Positions 1-8,993 of a stretch of 64,000 nucleotides of DNA are shown here, piece after piece. The DNA is taken from contig NZ_CANMEH010000005.1 in NCBI RefSeq assembly GCF_947496875.1, forward strand, positions 62,001-126,000, given 5' to 3'. The first letter of the stretch is position 1. Every line of letters begins with the position of its first letter. Source of the DNA: an uncultured Paracoccus sp. GTDB taxonomy: Bacteria > Pseudomonadota > Alphaproteobacteria > Rhodobacterales > Rhodobacteraceae. The translations under genes and the position numbers were made by a program. The notes beneath the pieces were generated by a model. The model saw nothing but the letters and a program-made list of their open reading frames with translations, made no database searches and was not told the origin of the DNA.

Positions 1-606
1 CGCGCCGCAGGAATGGATGCCCGCCTGACCCGCGGCGACAACCGGTTCATCCCCCTGGACCGGCGCGCCTCGGCGGCGCGGCGGGTGCAGGCGGATCTGT
101 TCATCTCGCTGCACGCCGACATGCTGCCCCGCGGGCAGGCGGCGGGCGCCACCATCTATGTCTGGAACCCGGAGTCGAACGACCGGGCCGCACGGGAACT
201 GGCCTCGCGGCATGACCGCGACGACGTGCTGGCGGGCGTCGACCTGGAGGGCAGCGACGACCAGATCACCCGGGCCCTGATCGACCTGGCGCGCGGCGGC
301 ACCCAGCCCCGCAGCGAGGCGCTGGCCGCGCATCTGTCGCGCGAACTGGCGCTGTCGGACATCGGGATGCACCGCCGCCCGGTCCAGGGCGCGGCATTTT
401 CGGTGCTGAAGTCACCCGACATTCCGTCGGTGCTGATCGAGCTGGGATTCCTGTCCGACCCGCTCGATCGGGCCAATCTGATCAACCCCGCCTGGCGGGC
501 CAGGATGGCCGCGGCGATGGTTCGGGCGGTCGCCAATTGGCAGGCGGAGGACGCCGGCCGGCCCCCCTTGCGGGGCGCCATGCCGCAGGGCGAAGCGCTG
601 CCCTGA
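1..606 (+). CDS. amiC: N-acetylmuramoyl-L-alanine amidase, 3' part (runs in from the left edge)
   Basis: Zinc-dependent amidase_3 family enzyme that cuts the bond between N-acetylmuramic acid and the stem peptide in periplasmic murein, used in daughter-cell separation. The frame is open to base 1, so the N-terminus lies outside the window; the first ATG at 13 is internal. The SLHAD segment carries a zinc-ligand histidine and IELGFLS carries the catalytic glutamate of the family. The gene sits 72 bp before the PBP1A gene, a pairing of murein hydrolase and synthase. The motifs fit amidase_3 well; the exact amiA/B/C paralogue cannot be decided from this fragment. Confidence 0.9.
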   Translation, partial: RAAGMDARLTRGDNRFIPLDRRASAARRVQADLFISLHADMLPRGQAAGATIYVWNPESNDRAARELASRHDRDDVLAGVDLEGSDDQITRALIDLARGGTQPRSEALAAHLSRELALSDIGMHRRPVQGAAFSVLKSPDIPSVLIELGFLSDPLDRANLINPAWRARMAAAMVRAVANWQAEDAGRPPLRGAMPQGEALP

Positions 607-678
607 CACAAGGTTGTTTTGACGGCTCGCCCCGTCGCGTCTATAGAGACGCCCTGTTTCTCGCTCCACGGGCTTTCG

Positions 679-3231
679 GTGCTGCGTTTCATCCTGTCCT
701 TCTTCGGTGCAATCTTTTCATGGTTCGTCACCGGGCTGGTGTTCGTTGCGCTGATCCTGGGCGGCGTGCTGTGGATGTACGGCCGCGACCTGCCCAGCCA
801 TGAACAGCTGGCGAGCTACGCCCCCAAGACGATCAGCCGGATCTATTCGCGCGAGGGGCGGCTGATCGACGAATTTGCGCAGGAACGCCGCCTGTTCCAG
901 CCGATCGAGGAAATCCCGGATCTGGTCAAGCAGGCCTTCATCTCGGCTGAGGACAAGAATTTTTACGCCCATGGCGGGTTCGACCCGCGCGGCATGGCCG
1001 GTGCCGTCGTGCAGGCGGTGCGGTCCGGTGGCGAAAACGTGCGCGGCGCGTCCACGATCACCCAGCAGGTGATGAAGAACTTTCTGCTGTCGTCCGACCG
1101 CAGCGTCGAACGCAAGGGCAAGGAACTGATCCTGGCGACCCGGCTGGAACAGACCCTGTCCAAGGACAAGATCCTCGAACTGTACCTGAACGAGATCTTC
1201 CTGGGTCAGAACAGCTACGGGGTCGCGGCGGCGGCGCAGACCTATTTCAACAAGCAGCTGGACCGGCTCGCCCCGCACGAGGCGGCGATGCTGGCCGCGA
1301 TGCCGCAGGCGCCGTCCCGATCGGTCGTCAACGACAAGCAGCGGATCCTGGAACGGCGCAGCTACGTGCTGCGCGAGATGTGGCAGAACGGCTTCATCGA
1401 CGAGGCGACGTTCCGCAGCGAGGACGCGATGCCGCTGCGTACCGTGCAGAATGGCGATTTTCCGGCTTTCCGCGAGCAGCTGCCGCCGCGCGACTACTTC
1501 ACGGACGAGATCCGGCGGCAGCTGAGCCGCGAGTTCGGAGAAGAGGAATTCTTTACCGGCGGGCTGGCGATCCGCGCCACGGTCGATCCGCAACTGCAGC
1601 AGATCGCCGCCAAGTCCCTGCAGGACGCCCTCGAGAAGTATGACCGCAATCTGGGGCTGTGGCGCGGCACCGGCGCCACGGTCCCGGTCGAGTTGCTGGA
1701 CGAGCCCGCCACGTGGCGCCCCGCCCTGGCAGCGGCCGAGGTGCCCCGCGACATCGACGGATGGTATCCCGCGGTGGTGCTGGAGATCGGCGAATCCGAC
1801 GCCCGGATCGGCATCGAGGGGATCGAGGATGACGCGGACGGGCACTGGATCCCGGCGCGTGACGTGCAATGGGCCCGCAAGCTGATGCCCGGCACCGAAA
1901 GGGCCCCGCAGGCCCGGGTTGCAGGCGACCTGCTGGAGCGCGGCGACGTCGTGCTGGTGCGCGAGATGACCAGCGACGAAACCGGCGAATTCATCCGCTG
2001 GACGCTGCGCCAGGTGCCGCTGGTCCAAGGCGGGTTCATGGCGATGGACGTGAACAGCGGCCGGGTGGTCGCGATGCAGGGCGGGTTTTCCTATGAATCC
2101 TCCGGGTTCAACCGGGCCACGCAGGCCCAGCGGCAGCCGGGATCGTCCTTCAAGCCGTTCGTCTATGCGGCGGCGCTCGACAACAACTACACCCCGGCCA
2201 CGATCGTCGCGGACGAACCGATCACCGTGAACACCCCGCAGGGTCTGTGGACGCCCAAGAACGCCAGCGGGACGTTCTATGGCCCGGCGCCGCTGCGCAC
2301 CGGCATCGAACAGTCCCGCAACCTGATGACCATCCGCATCGCCCAGGACATCGGGATGGAGACGGTCGCCAAATATGCCGAGCGCTTCGGCGTCTACGAC
2401 CGTCTGTCGCCGTTCCTGGCGAACAGCCTGGGTTCGCAGGAAAGCACCCTGTTCAAGATGGTGGCAGCCTACGCAATGTTCGCCAATGGCGGCGAGCGGG
2501 TGGAGCCGACGCTGGTCGACAGGGTGCAGGACCGGTTCGGCCGGACCATCTATCGCCACGACAACCGGGTCTGCGAGACCTGCGGCCAGCCGGCGCTGGC
2601 CCCCGGCGTCGGACCGCGGATCACCTCGGACCGGGAACGGGTGATGGACGCGGTGACCGCCTACCAGCTGACCTCGATGCTGGAAGGCGTGGTCAAGCGC
2701 GGATCGGGCAAGGGCGTCAGCCTGCCGGTGCCCGTGGCGGGCAAGACGGGGACCACCAACGATGCCAAGGACGTGTGGTTCATCGGCTATACCTCGAACC
2801 TGGTGGCAGGGTGCTACCTGGGCTATGACACGCCGCGCTCCCTGGGGCGGGATGCCTATGGCGGAACGCTGTGCGTGCCGGTGTTCAACGCCTTCATGCG
2901 GCAGGCGGTCAAGGAATATGGCGGGACCGATTTCAAGGTTCCGCCCGGCGGGCATTTCGTCAACATCGACCGCCATTCCGGCGCGATCCTGGGGCCGGGG
3001 GCAAGCGGCCCGAACGTGATCGCCGAATATTTCCGGGACGGCACCGACCCGAGCTGGTCGTCCATATCTCGGGTCGTGGATGGCGGCTTCCAGCGCGTCG
3101 ATCCCGACAAGCTGCCCAAGGTCGCGCGCGACAACGAGCCGGCGCGGTCGGTCACCACCTCGACCGGCCGCAAGAAGGTGATCCCCAAGAAGGCCAGCAC
3201 CGCGACGATATCGTCGGGCGGGCTGTACTGA
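679..3231 (+). CDS. mrcA: Penicillin-binding protein 1A (bifunctional transglycosylase/transpeptidase)
   Basis: Class A PBP that polymerises lipid II and cross-links peptidoglycan at the outer face of the inner membrane. An N-terminal membrane anchor (about residues 1-35) is followed by the glycosyltransferase domain with EDKNFY (catalytic Glu) and RGASTITQQ, then the transpeptidase domain with SSFK (active-site Ser), SRN and KTGTT. Length is about 850 residues, normal for the family. I chose GTG at 679, which gives the usual start just before the anchor (LRFILSFF); a TTG at 619 would add 20 residues. It follows the amidase gene and precedes prfB on the same strand. Confidence 0.93.
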   Translation: MLRFILSFFGAIFSWFVTGLVFVALILGGVLWMYGRDLPSHEQLASYAPKTISRIYSREGRLIDEFAQERRLFQPIEEIPDLVKQAFISAEDKNFYAHGGFDPRGMAGAVVQAVRSGGENVRGASTITQQVMKNFLLSSDRSVERKGKELILATRLEQTLSKDKILELYLNEIFLGQNSYGVAAAAQTYFNKQLDRLAPHEAAMLAAMPQAPSRSVVNDKQRILERRSYVLREMWQNGFIDEATFRSEDAMPLRTVQNGDFPAFREQLPPRDYFTDEIRRQLSREFGEEEFFTGGLAIRATVDPQLQQIAAKSLQDALEKYDRNLGLWRGTGATVPVELLDEPATWRPALAAAEVPRDIDGWYPAVVLEIGESDARIGIEGIEDDADGHWIPARDVQWARKLMPGTERAPQARVAGDLLERGDVVLVREMTSDETGEFIRWTLRQVPLVQGGFMAMDVNSGRVVAMQGGFSYESSGFNRATQAQRQPGSSFKPFVYAAALDNNYTPATIVADEPITVNTPQGLWTPKNASGTFYGPAPLRTGIEQSRNLMTIRIAQDIGMETVAKYAERFGVYDRLSPFLANSLGSQESTLFKMVAAYAMFANGGERVEPTLVDRVQDRFGRTIYRHDNRVCETCGQPALAPGVGPRITSDRERVMDAVTAYQLTSMLEGVVKRGSGKGVSLPVPVAGKTGTTNDAKDVWFIGYTSNLVAGCYLGYDTPRSLGRDAYGGTLCVPVFNAFMRQAVKEYGGTDFKVPPGGHFVNIDRHSGAILGPGASGPNVIAEYFRDGTDPSWSSISRVVDGGFQRVDPDKLPKVARDNEPARSVTTSTGRKKVIPKKASTATISSGGLY

Positions 3232-3339
3232 CGCCGGCTGCCAGCCAGCGGGGCGGGGCCGCTTGCCCATGCCGCGCCTGCCCTGTATCACGCGGACCTT
3301 GACCGATCCGCCCCGCAGATCAGCCGCCGAGGGACCGCC

Positions 3340-4467
3340 ATGCGTGCCGAAACCCAGAACTCCATCGATGCCATCCGCAAGTCGCTGAGGCTGCTCGCCC
3401 AGCGGATGGACTGGGACACCGCGCCGCACCGGCTGGAAGAAATGAACGCGATGATCGAGGATGGCGATCTGTGGTCCGATCCCACGCGCGCGCAGAAGCT
3501 GATGCGCGACCGGCAGATGCTGTCGGACGCCGTCGCGACCTATCAGCGCCTGTCGTCGGATCTGGAGGCGAATGCCGAGATGGTCGAACTGGCCGAGGCA
3601 GAGGGCGACCCCGATCTGGTCGCCGAGGCCGAGGCGAACCTGAAGGCGATCGCCGAGGAGGCCGCGCAGAAGGAACTGGAGGCGCTGCTGAACGGCGAGG
3701 CCGACGGCAACGACACGTTCCTGGAGATCAACGCGGGCGCCGGCGGGACCGAAAGCTGCGACTGGGCCGCGATGCTGGCGCGGATGTATGTCCGCTGGGC
3801 CGAGAAGAAGGGCTATACCGTCGAGCTGCAGTCCGAGACCGCGGGTGAAGAGGCCGGGATCCGCAGCGCCGCCTACAAGATTTCCGGGCCGAACGCCTAT
3901 GGCTGGCTGAAGTCGGAATCGGGTGTGCACCGGCTGGTGCGGATCAGCCCCTACGATTCGGCCGCGCGGCGGCACACCTCGTTCAGCTCGGTCTGGGTCT
4001 ATCCGGTGGTCGACGAGAACATCGAGATCGACATCCCCGCCAGCGACATCCGCATCGACACCTATCGGTCGTCCGGCGCCGGCGGGCAGCATGTGAACAC
4101 CACCGACTCGGCGGTGCGGATCACCCACCTGCCGACCAACATCGTGGTGACCAGTTCCATGAAATCGCAGCACCAGAACCGCGAGGCGGCGATGAATGCG
4201 CTGCGGGCGCGGCTGTACCAGATGGAGCTGGACAAGCGGAACGCCGCGATCAACGCCGCCCATGACGCAAAGGGCGACGCCGGTTGGGGCAACCAGATCC
4301 GCAGCTACGTCCTGCAGCCATACCAGATGGTCAAGGACCTGCGCACCGGGGTCGAGACCAGCGACACCCAAGGCGTGCTGGACGGCGACCTGGACCCGTT
4401 CATGGCGGCGACGCTGGCCTTGGACGTCGCCGGCAAGAGCCGGGCCGAGGCCAATATCAGCGACTGA
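3340..4467 (+). CDS. prfB: Peptide chain release factor 2
   Basis: Release factor that recognises UGA and UAA stop codons and triggers peptide release on the ribosome. The GGQ motif that hydrolyses peptidyl-tRNA is in SGAGGQHVN. The tripeptide that reads the stop codon is SPY (in [11 protein letters not shown]) rather than the SPF of Escherichia coli, to my knowledge a common alphaproteobacterial variant. The frame is continuous over 375 residues, so there is no in-frame UGA and no programmed +1 frameshift of the enterobacterial kind. The start ATG is 108 bp after PBP1A. Confidence 0.95.
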   Translation: MRAETQNSIDAIRKSLRLLAQRMDWDTAPHRLEEMNAMIEDGDLWSDPTRAQKLMRDRQMLSDAVATYQRLSSDLEANAEMVELAEAEGDPDLVAEAEANLKAIAEEAAQKELEALLNGEADGNDTFLEINAGAGGTESCDWAAMLARMYVRWAEKKGYTVELQSETAGEEAGIRSAAYKISGPNAYGWLKSESGVHRLVRISPYDSAARRHTSFSSVWVYPVVDENIEIDIPASDIRIDTYRSSGAGGQHVNTTDSAVRITHLPTNIVVTSSMKSQHQNREAAMNALRARLYQMELDKRNAAINAAHDAKGDAGWGNQIRSYVLQPYQMVKDLRTGVETSDTQGVLDGDLDPFMAATLALDVAGKSRAEANISD

Positions 4468-4533
4468 CCAGCGGGAGCGCCGTTGCACGTTGCCGTTCGG
4501 GGCGCTCCCAGGACGTGCGCGAAATCGTGCGAT

Positions 4534-4570
4534 GTTCATGCAGTTTTCATGCAGTTTTCACGATCCGTTC
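4534..4570. promoter_or_regulatory. 11-bp phased GTTC/TTTC array upstream of the patatin-like gene
   Basis: Half-sites GTTC (4534), TTTC (4545), TTTC (4556) and GTTC (4567) recur at exactly 11-bp spacing, and the unit ATGCAGTTTTC is repeated directly. The spacing equals that of the alphaproteobacterial LexA box (GTTC-N7-GTTC), although two half-sites have T in the first position. The array lies 118 bp before the ATG of the phospholipase gene, in a 220-bp gap with no other feature. The first 15 bp (GTTC to TTTC) are identical to bases 49676-49690. It is likely a protein-binding array; which protein binds is inference. Confidence 0.5.
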
Positions 4571-4687
4571 CGCTGCACGCCGCGCGGCCGGTCCGTGTCG
4601 GGCGGCTGGCGCAACGTTCGCTGCCCGGTTCCCCGAACAACCTGCGGGTGATATGGGCGAGGCCGCGGGGACAAGCGGAGAAGGTCG

Positions 4688-5734
4688 ATGGCGAAACCGG
4701 TCAACCTGGCCCTGCAGGGCGGCGGCGCGCACGGGGCATTTTCCTGGGGGGTGCTGGACCGGCTGCTGGAGGGCGACGAGATCGACATCGCCGGGATCAG
4801 CGGCACCTCGGCCGGGGCGCTGAACGGGGCCGCGATCAAGGCCGGGATGGCCGCCGCCGACGGGTGGCAGGGGCGATTGCTGGCGCGCGAGAACCTGGCG
4901 CATGTCTGGACCAATGTCGCGCAGCTCAGCGACAACCGCGTGGTGCGCTGGATGTCCAGCCTGATGCCGATGCCGCGCGGCCTGCAGCGCTGGGCCGAGA
5001 TGGTGTCGCCGGTCGCCTGGCTCGAGGGGCTGAACCGGATCGTCAGCCCGTATGATTACGGCCCGTTCTACGTCAACCCGCTGGCCCGTGTGATCCGGGA
5101 GATGCCGCATCCCGGCATGGACGCGTCCGGCGGGCCGCAGTTCTTCGTCACGGCGACCAACGTGCGGACCGGCCGGGTCCACATCTTTTCCGGGCCGCAG
5201 GTCACGCCCGACGCGATCATGGCGTCGGCCTGCCTGCCCACCCTGTTCAAGGCGGTCGAGATTGTCGATCCGGCGACCGGCCGCGCCGAGGCGTACTGGG
5301 ACGGGGGCTATTCCGGCAATCCGGCGCTGTATCCGCTGTTCGGCACCGACCTGCCGCGGGACATCGTGATCGTCGCGATCAACCCGACCGAGCGCGAGGA
5401 CGTGCCCCGCACCCCGGTCCAGATCCAGGACCGGATCAACGAGGTCAGCTTCAATTCCTCGCTGCAGCGCGAATTGCGGGCCATCCAGTTCGTCAAGCGG
5501 CTGACCGCCGAGGGGCGGCTGGCCGGGCGGAACATGAAGGAGCCGCTGATCCACATGATCGCGGATGACGCGCTGATGACCCAGCTGGGGGCGCGCACCA
5601 AGGTGCTGCCGGGGCCCGGGCTGGTCCGCCGGATGTTCGAGGCCGGGCGCGCGGCGGCCGAGCTGTTCGTCGCGACCGACCTGCAGCAGGTTGGCGTACG
5701 GGACACCGTCGACCTGCCGCGGCTGTACGGCTGA
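4688..5734 (+). CDS. Patatin-like phospholipase family protein
   Basis: Probable lipid acyl hydrolase with a Ser-Asp dyad. Near the N-terminus is the glycine-rich oxyanion motif (LQGGGAHGAFSWG), then the nucleophile elbow GISGTSAGA, and the catalytic Asp in DGGYSGNP around residue 205. The 348-residue length is typical of bacterial single-domain patatin proteins; no signal peptide or membrane segment is seen, so it is probably cytoplasmic or membrane-associated. A GGAGAAGG-type ribosome site stands just before the ATG. The gene is monocistronic, with a phased repeat array in its upstream region that may control it. The natural substrate is unknown. Confidence 0.88.
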   Translation: MAKPVNLALQGGGAHGAFSWGVLDRLLEGDEIDIAGISGTSAGALNGAAIKAGMAAADGWQGRLLARENLAHVWTNVAQLSDNRVVRWMSSLMPMPRGLQRWAEMVSPVAWLEGLNRIVSPYDYGPFYVNPLARVIREMPHPGMDASGGPQFFVTATNVRTGRVHIFSGPQVTPDAIMASACLPTLFKAVEIVDPATGRAEAYWDGGYSGNPALYPLFGTDLPRDIVIVAINPTEREDVPRTPVQIQDRINEVSFNSSLQRELRAIQFVKRLTAEGRLAGRNMKEPLIHMIADDALMTQLGARTKVLPGPGLVRRMFEAGRAAAELFVATDLQQVGVRDTVDLPRLYG

Positions 5735-5773
5735 GCGGCTGCCGCAGGGCGGTGACCGCTTCCTGCCGCCCGG

Positions 5774-6469
5774 CTACGGCGGGTCGGCGGGGGCAGAGGA
5801 CGGATAGACCAGCCCGCCCGATATGATCAGCTTGGCCGCATCCTCGACCCCCATCTCGAGATAGGTCAGGTCCAGCTCGGGCACATACAGCAGGAACCCC
5901 GAGGTGGGGTTGGGGGTGGTCGGCACGAACACTGCCATGATCCGGTTGTCCGGGGTTCCCAGGGCGGCGATCTCGCCCTTGGCCGGGCCGGCGACGAAGC
6001 CCACCCCCCACACGCCCTTGCGCGGGTATTCCACGAGGCAGGCGTTGTCGAATTTCTCGTCCCCTTGGCTGAGCAGGGTTTCCGAGATCTGCTTGAGCCC
6101 GCCATAGACGCTGCGCACGATCGGCACCCGGTCCAGAAGCCGTTCGCCACTGCGGATCAGCGACCGGCCGATGAACCCCTTGGCGATCCAGCCGACGATG
6201 ACGGTGAACAGCAGGAAGATGATGACCCCGACCCCGCGCGGGTTCACCCCCAGCCAGGTTTCGGGGTGCCAGCGCATCGGCACCATCGGCAGCACCCAGC
6301 TGTCCATCCAGCCGGTCAGCGACCAGAACAGCCAGACCGTCAGCGCGATCGGCAGCATCACCGCCAGCCCGGTCAGGAACGAGGCGCGCAGCGTGCCGAG
6401 CTGGGTGCGTCGCGGCCCGCGCGGGCGGCGGCGCGGGCTCAACGGCGGGATGTCGTCCGAGGTTCGCAT
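5774..6469 (-). CDS. DUF502 family membrane protein
   Basis: Inner-membrane protein of unknown function. Two hydrophobic helices are visible (about residues 28-50 and 78-96), separated by a short loop, followed by a soluble C-terminal domain with the family features SVYGGLKQI and VFVPTTPNPTSG. An Arg/Pro-rich N-terminus precedes the first helix. Length of 231 residues matches DUF502 proteins. It is convergent with the patatin-like gene and 33 bp downstream of psuG on the same strand, so it may be co-transcribed with psuG, but no functional link is evident. Confidence 0.85.
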   Translation of the reverse strand: MRTSDDIPPLSPRRRPRGPRRTQLGTLRASFLTGLAVMLPIALTVWLFWSLTGWMDSWVLPMVPMRWHPETWLGVNPRGVGVIIFLLFTVIVGWIAKGFIGRSLIRSGERLLDRVPIVRSVYGGLKQISETLLSQGDEKFDNACLVEYPRKGVWGVGFVAGPAKGEIAALGTPDNRIMAVFVPTTPNPTSGFLLYVPELDLTYLEMGVEDAAKLIISGGLVYPSSAPADPP

Positions 6470-6502
6470 GTCGCGTGCAGCTTGTCCGGACGCGGCGCGG
6501 GG

Positions 6503-7447
6503 TCAAGCCCCGGCAGCAGCGATCCGGGCCGCCAGTCGCGCATTCGACAGGACCAGCGCGATGTTGGCGTCCAGCGACCGGCCGGCGGTCAGGGCAAAGA
6601 TGCGGTCCAGCAGGAACGGCGTCACCGCCTTGGCCGCGATGCCCTGCGCCGCCGCCTCGGCCAGCGCTTGGTCGACCAGCGGCATGATCTGGTCGCGCGG
6701 GATTTCCGCCTCGGCCGGGATCGGGTTCACCACCAGCTGGCCCCCGGGCAGGCCGAGGGCGCGGCGCATCCGGGCGGCGGCCGCGATCTGCGCCGGGTCG
6801 TCCAGCCGCAGCGGCGCGGGCAGGCCGGACTCCCGGCTCCAGAACGCGGGCAGGTCGTCCTGGCCCACCGCGATCACCGGCACCCCCAGGGTTTCCAGCA
6901 ATTCGAGGGTGCGCGGCAGGTCGAGGATCGCCTTGGCCCCGGCCGACACGACCGTCACCGCGGTCTGGGCCAGCTCGTAAAGGTCCGCCGACACGTCCAT
7001 GGTCTGCTCGACGCCGCGATGCACCCCGCCAATGCCGCCGGTGGCGAACACCCGGATGCCGGCACGGGCGGCGCAGATCATGGTGGCGGCGACGGTGGTC
7101 GCCCCGGTGCCGCCGGTGGCGATGCAGACGGCCAGGTCGGCGCGGCTGAGCTTCATCACGTCGTCGCCCGGGCGGCCGGCCAGATCGTCCAGCGCGGCGT
7201 CGTCCAGGCCGATGCGGATCTGCCCGTCGATCACCGCGATGGTGGCGGGCACCGCGCCTGCGTCGCGCACGGCTGCTTCCACGTCGCGGGCCATCTGCAG
7301 GTTCTGCGGATAGGGCATGCCATGGGTGATGATCGTCGATTCCAGCGCCACGACCGCCCGGCCCGCGTCCAGCGCGGCGCGGACGTCACGGGTGAAGACC
7401 AGCGGCAGCGGCGGCAGGTCGGGCTGGGGAACATGCGGATCGGTCAT
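6503..7447 (-). CDS. psuG: Pseudouridine-5'-phosphate glycosidase
   Basis: Splits pseudouridine 5'-phosphate into uracil and ribose 5-phosphate, or the reverse, in pseudouridine catabolism. The 314-residue length equals the family norm. Conserved stretches include ALESTIITHGMPYP (catalytic Glu), VSAGAKAILDL (substrate Lys) and NIALVLSNA near the C-terminus. The start ATG overlaps by 4 bp the stop of a remnant of a PfkB-type kinase, which in other bacteria is the partner PsuK that makes its substrate. With the kinase truncated here, the substrate must come from elsewhere in the genome or the pathway is decaying. Confidence 0.93.
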   Translation of the reverse strand: MTDPHVPQPDLPPLPLVFTRDVRAALDAGRAVVALESTIITHGMPYPQNLQMARDVEAAVRDAGAVPATIAVIDGQIRIGLDDAALDDLAGRPGDDVMKLSRADLAVCIATGGTGATTVAATMICAARAGIRVFATGGIGGVHRGVEQTMDVSADLYELAQTAVTVVSAGAKAILDLPRTLELLETLGVPVIAVGQDDLPAFWSRESGLPAPLRLDDPAQIAAAARMRRALGLPGGQLVVNPIPAEAEIPRDQIMPLVDQALAEAAAQGIAAKAVTPFLLDRIFALTAGRSLDANIALVLSNARLAARIAAAGA

Positions 7448-7680
7448 GTCGGCGCTCCGGTGAGGGCGGGGGCAGGTCTGGCGGCGTCACAACTGGCGAC
7501 GTGGGCGGCTGCGGCGGCCACTGCGGCCTGCGGTGCAGTGACCGGGTCGGCGCAGCCGCGTTCAGCCATCAAATGCGCCGCGAGGAAGCAGTCGGCCGGG
7601 CCGGTGACCCGAGCCCCGGGAACAGCGGGCGGGGTGGCGGTCAGCACCCGGTCCGGCGCGTGCGCGGCGGGGTCACCCAA
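7444..7680 (-). pseudogene. Truncated PfkB-family carbohydrate kinase (psuK-like) 3' remnant
   Basis: Only the C-terminal ~70 residues of a PfkB kinase are present. The segment TPPAVPGARVTGPADCFLAAH lines up with PfkB signature 2, normally VTGAGD. The anion-hole GAGD has become GPAD; the Asp base is kept but the glycine loop is altered. A full kinase would be about 300 residues, and the rest of the gene is replaced by tyrS, whose stop (7673-7675) lies inside the upstream edge of this frame. There is no good start codon (TTG at 7680 at best). The ATGA overlap with psuG preserves the ancestral psuK-psuG junction. Calling it non-functional is inference. Confidence 0.65.
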
Positions 7681-8926
7681 TCCGCAGCATCCGGTGTTTC
7701 TTGCGCCCGATCGACACCTTGATGCCGTCGCCTACCTGGCTCGGGGTCAGGGTCTGCTGGGGGTCGGTCACCGGCTCGTTGTCCAGCCGCAGCCCGCCCT
7801 CGGCGATCAGCCGCTTGGCTTCCTTGCCCGAGGCGGTCAGCCCGGACTGGACCAGCGCCTGCTGCACGGTCAGCGTGCCGTCGGCAAAGGCGGTGGCGGG
7901 CAGCCGCGCCTCTTCCAGGTCGCCGCCGCTGCCGCCCTGTTCGAACACCTCTCGCGCCGTCGCCTCGGCCCGGGCGGCGGCGTCGGCCCCGTGCAACAGG
8001 GTGGTGACGGCGTTGGCCAGGATCACCTTGGCCGCGTTGATCTCGGCCCCCTGCAGGGCGCCGAGGCGGTCGCATTCCTCGACCGGCAGCTCGGTGTAGA
8101 GCTTCAGGAACCGGCCGACATCCGCGTCGGTGCTGTTGCGCCAGAACTGCCAGAACTCGAACGGCGACAGGATCTCGGCCGACAGCCACACGGCGCCGCC
8201 CTGGCTCTTGCCCATCTTGCGGCCGTCGCTGGTGGTCAGCAGCGGCGAGGTCAGGCCCCACAGCTCTGCGTCGTCGACCCGGCGGCCCAGGTCGATGCCG
8301 TTGACGATGTTGCCCCACTGGTCCGATCCGCCCATCTGCAGCCGGCAGCCGTAGCGGCGATACAGTTCGGTGAAATCGTAGGCCTGCAGGATCATGTAGT
8401 TGAATTCCAGGAACGACAGGCTCTGTTCCCGGTCCAGCCGCGACTTGACGCTTTCGAAGCTGAGCATCCGGTTGACCGAGAAATGCCGGCCGATGTCGCG
8501 CAGGAAGTCGAGGTACCTGAGGTCGTCCAGCCACTCGGCGTTGTTGACCATCGTGGCCTCGGTCGGGCCGTCGCCATAGGACAGATAGCTGGCAAAGACC
8601 CGCTGCATGCCGGCGATGTTGGCGTCGATCTGGGCCGGCGACAGCAGCGGCCGTTCGCTTTCGCGGAATGACGGGTCGCCCACCTTGGTGGTGCCGCCGC
8701 CCATCAGGGTGATCGGGCGGTTGCCGGTCTTCTGCCACCAGCGCAGCATCATGATGTTCAGCAGGTGGCCCACATGCAGCGACGGCGCGGTCGCGTCATA
8801 GCCGATATAGGCGGTGACCGGACCCTGGATCAGCGCCTCGTCCAGGGCCTGCAGATCGGTGCAGTCGGCCAGGTAGCCGCGCTGGATCATGATGCCCAGG
8901 AACTCGGATTTCGGGCGATAGGTCAT
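7673..8926 (-). CDS. tyrS: Tyrosyl-tRNA synthetase
   Basis: Class I aminoacyl-tRNA synthetase that charges tRNA-Tyr. The Rossmann fold carries the HIGH-like motif SLHVGHLL and the KMSKS-like motif GRKMGKS; an S4 RNA-binding domain with [10 protein letters not shown] ends the protein. Length is about 417 residues, as usual. ATG at 8926 is preferred because GAAGGA lies about 9 nt upstream; ATG at 8932 and a long upstream extension are less likely. Its 3' end abuts the truncated psuK-like remnant, suggesting a deletion joined the two genes. It is divergent from anmK with a 67-bp gap. Confidence 0.95.
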   Translation of the reverse strand: MTYRPKSEFLGIMIQRGYLADCTDLQALDEALIQGPVTAYIGYDATAPSLHVGHLLNIMMLRWWQKTGNRPITLMGGGTTKVGDPSFRESERPLLSPAQIDANIAGMQRVFASYLSYGDGPTEATMVNNAEWLDDLRYLDFLRDIGRHFSVNRMLSFESVKSRLDREQSLSFLEFNYMILQAYDFTELYRRYGCRLQMGGSDQWGNIVNGIDLGRRVDDAELWGLTSPLLTTSDGRKMGKSQGGAVWLSAEILSPFEFWQFWRNSTDADVGRFLKLYTELPVEECDRLGALQGAEINAAKVILANAVTTLLHGADAAARAEATAREVFEQGGSGGDLEEARLPATAFADGTLTVQQALVQSGLTASGKEAKRLIAEGGLRLDNEPVTDPQQTLTPSQVGDGIKVSIGRKKHRMLRIG

Positions 8927-8993
8927 CGGCATTTTCCTTCTGTCCCGGTGGCTATACAGGGGGGGCGACGCGAGGAAAAGCGGCCGGGGGCGG

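Noticed and set aside
3340..3480. Programmed frameshift in prfB
   Set aside because: The frame is continuous with no early in-frame TGA, so the enterobacterial mechanism is absent.
718..4539. Very long open frame (over 1200 codons) on the minus strand
   Set aside because: Antisense to PBP1A and prfB; composition is His/Arg/Gly-rich as expected for the complement of GC-rich genes, and no domain is recognisable.
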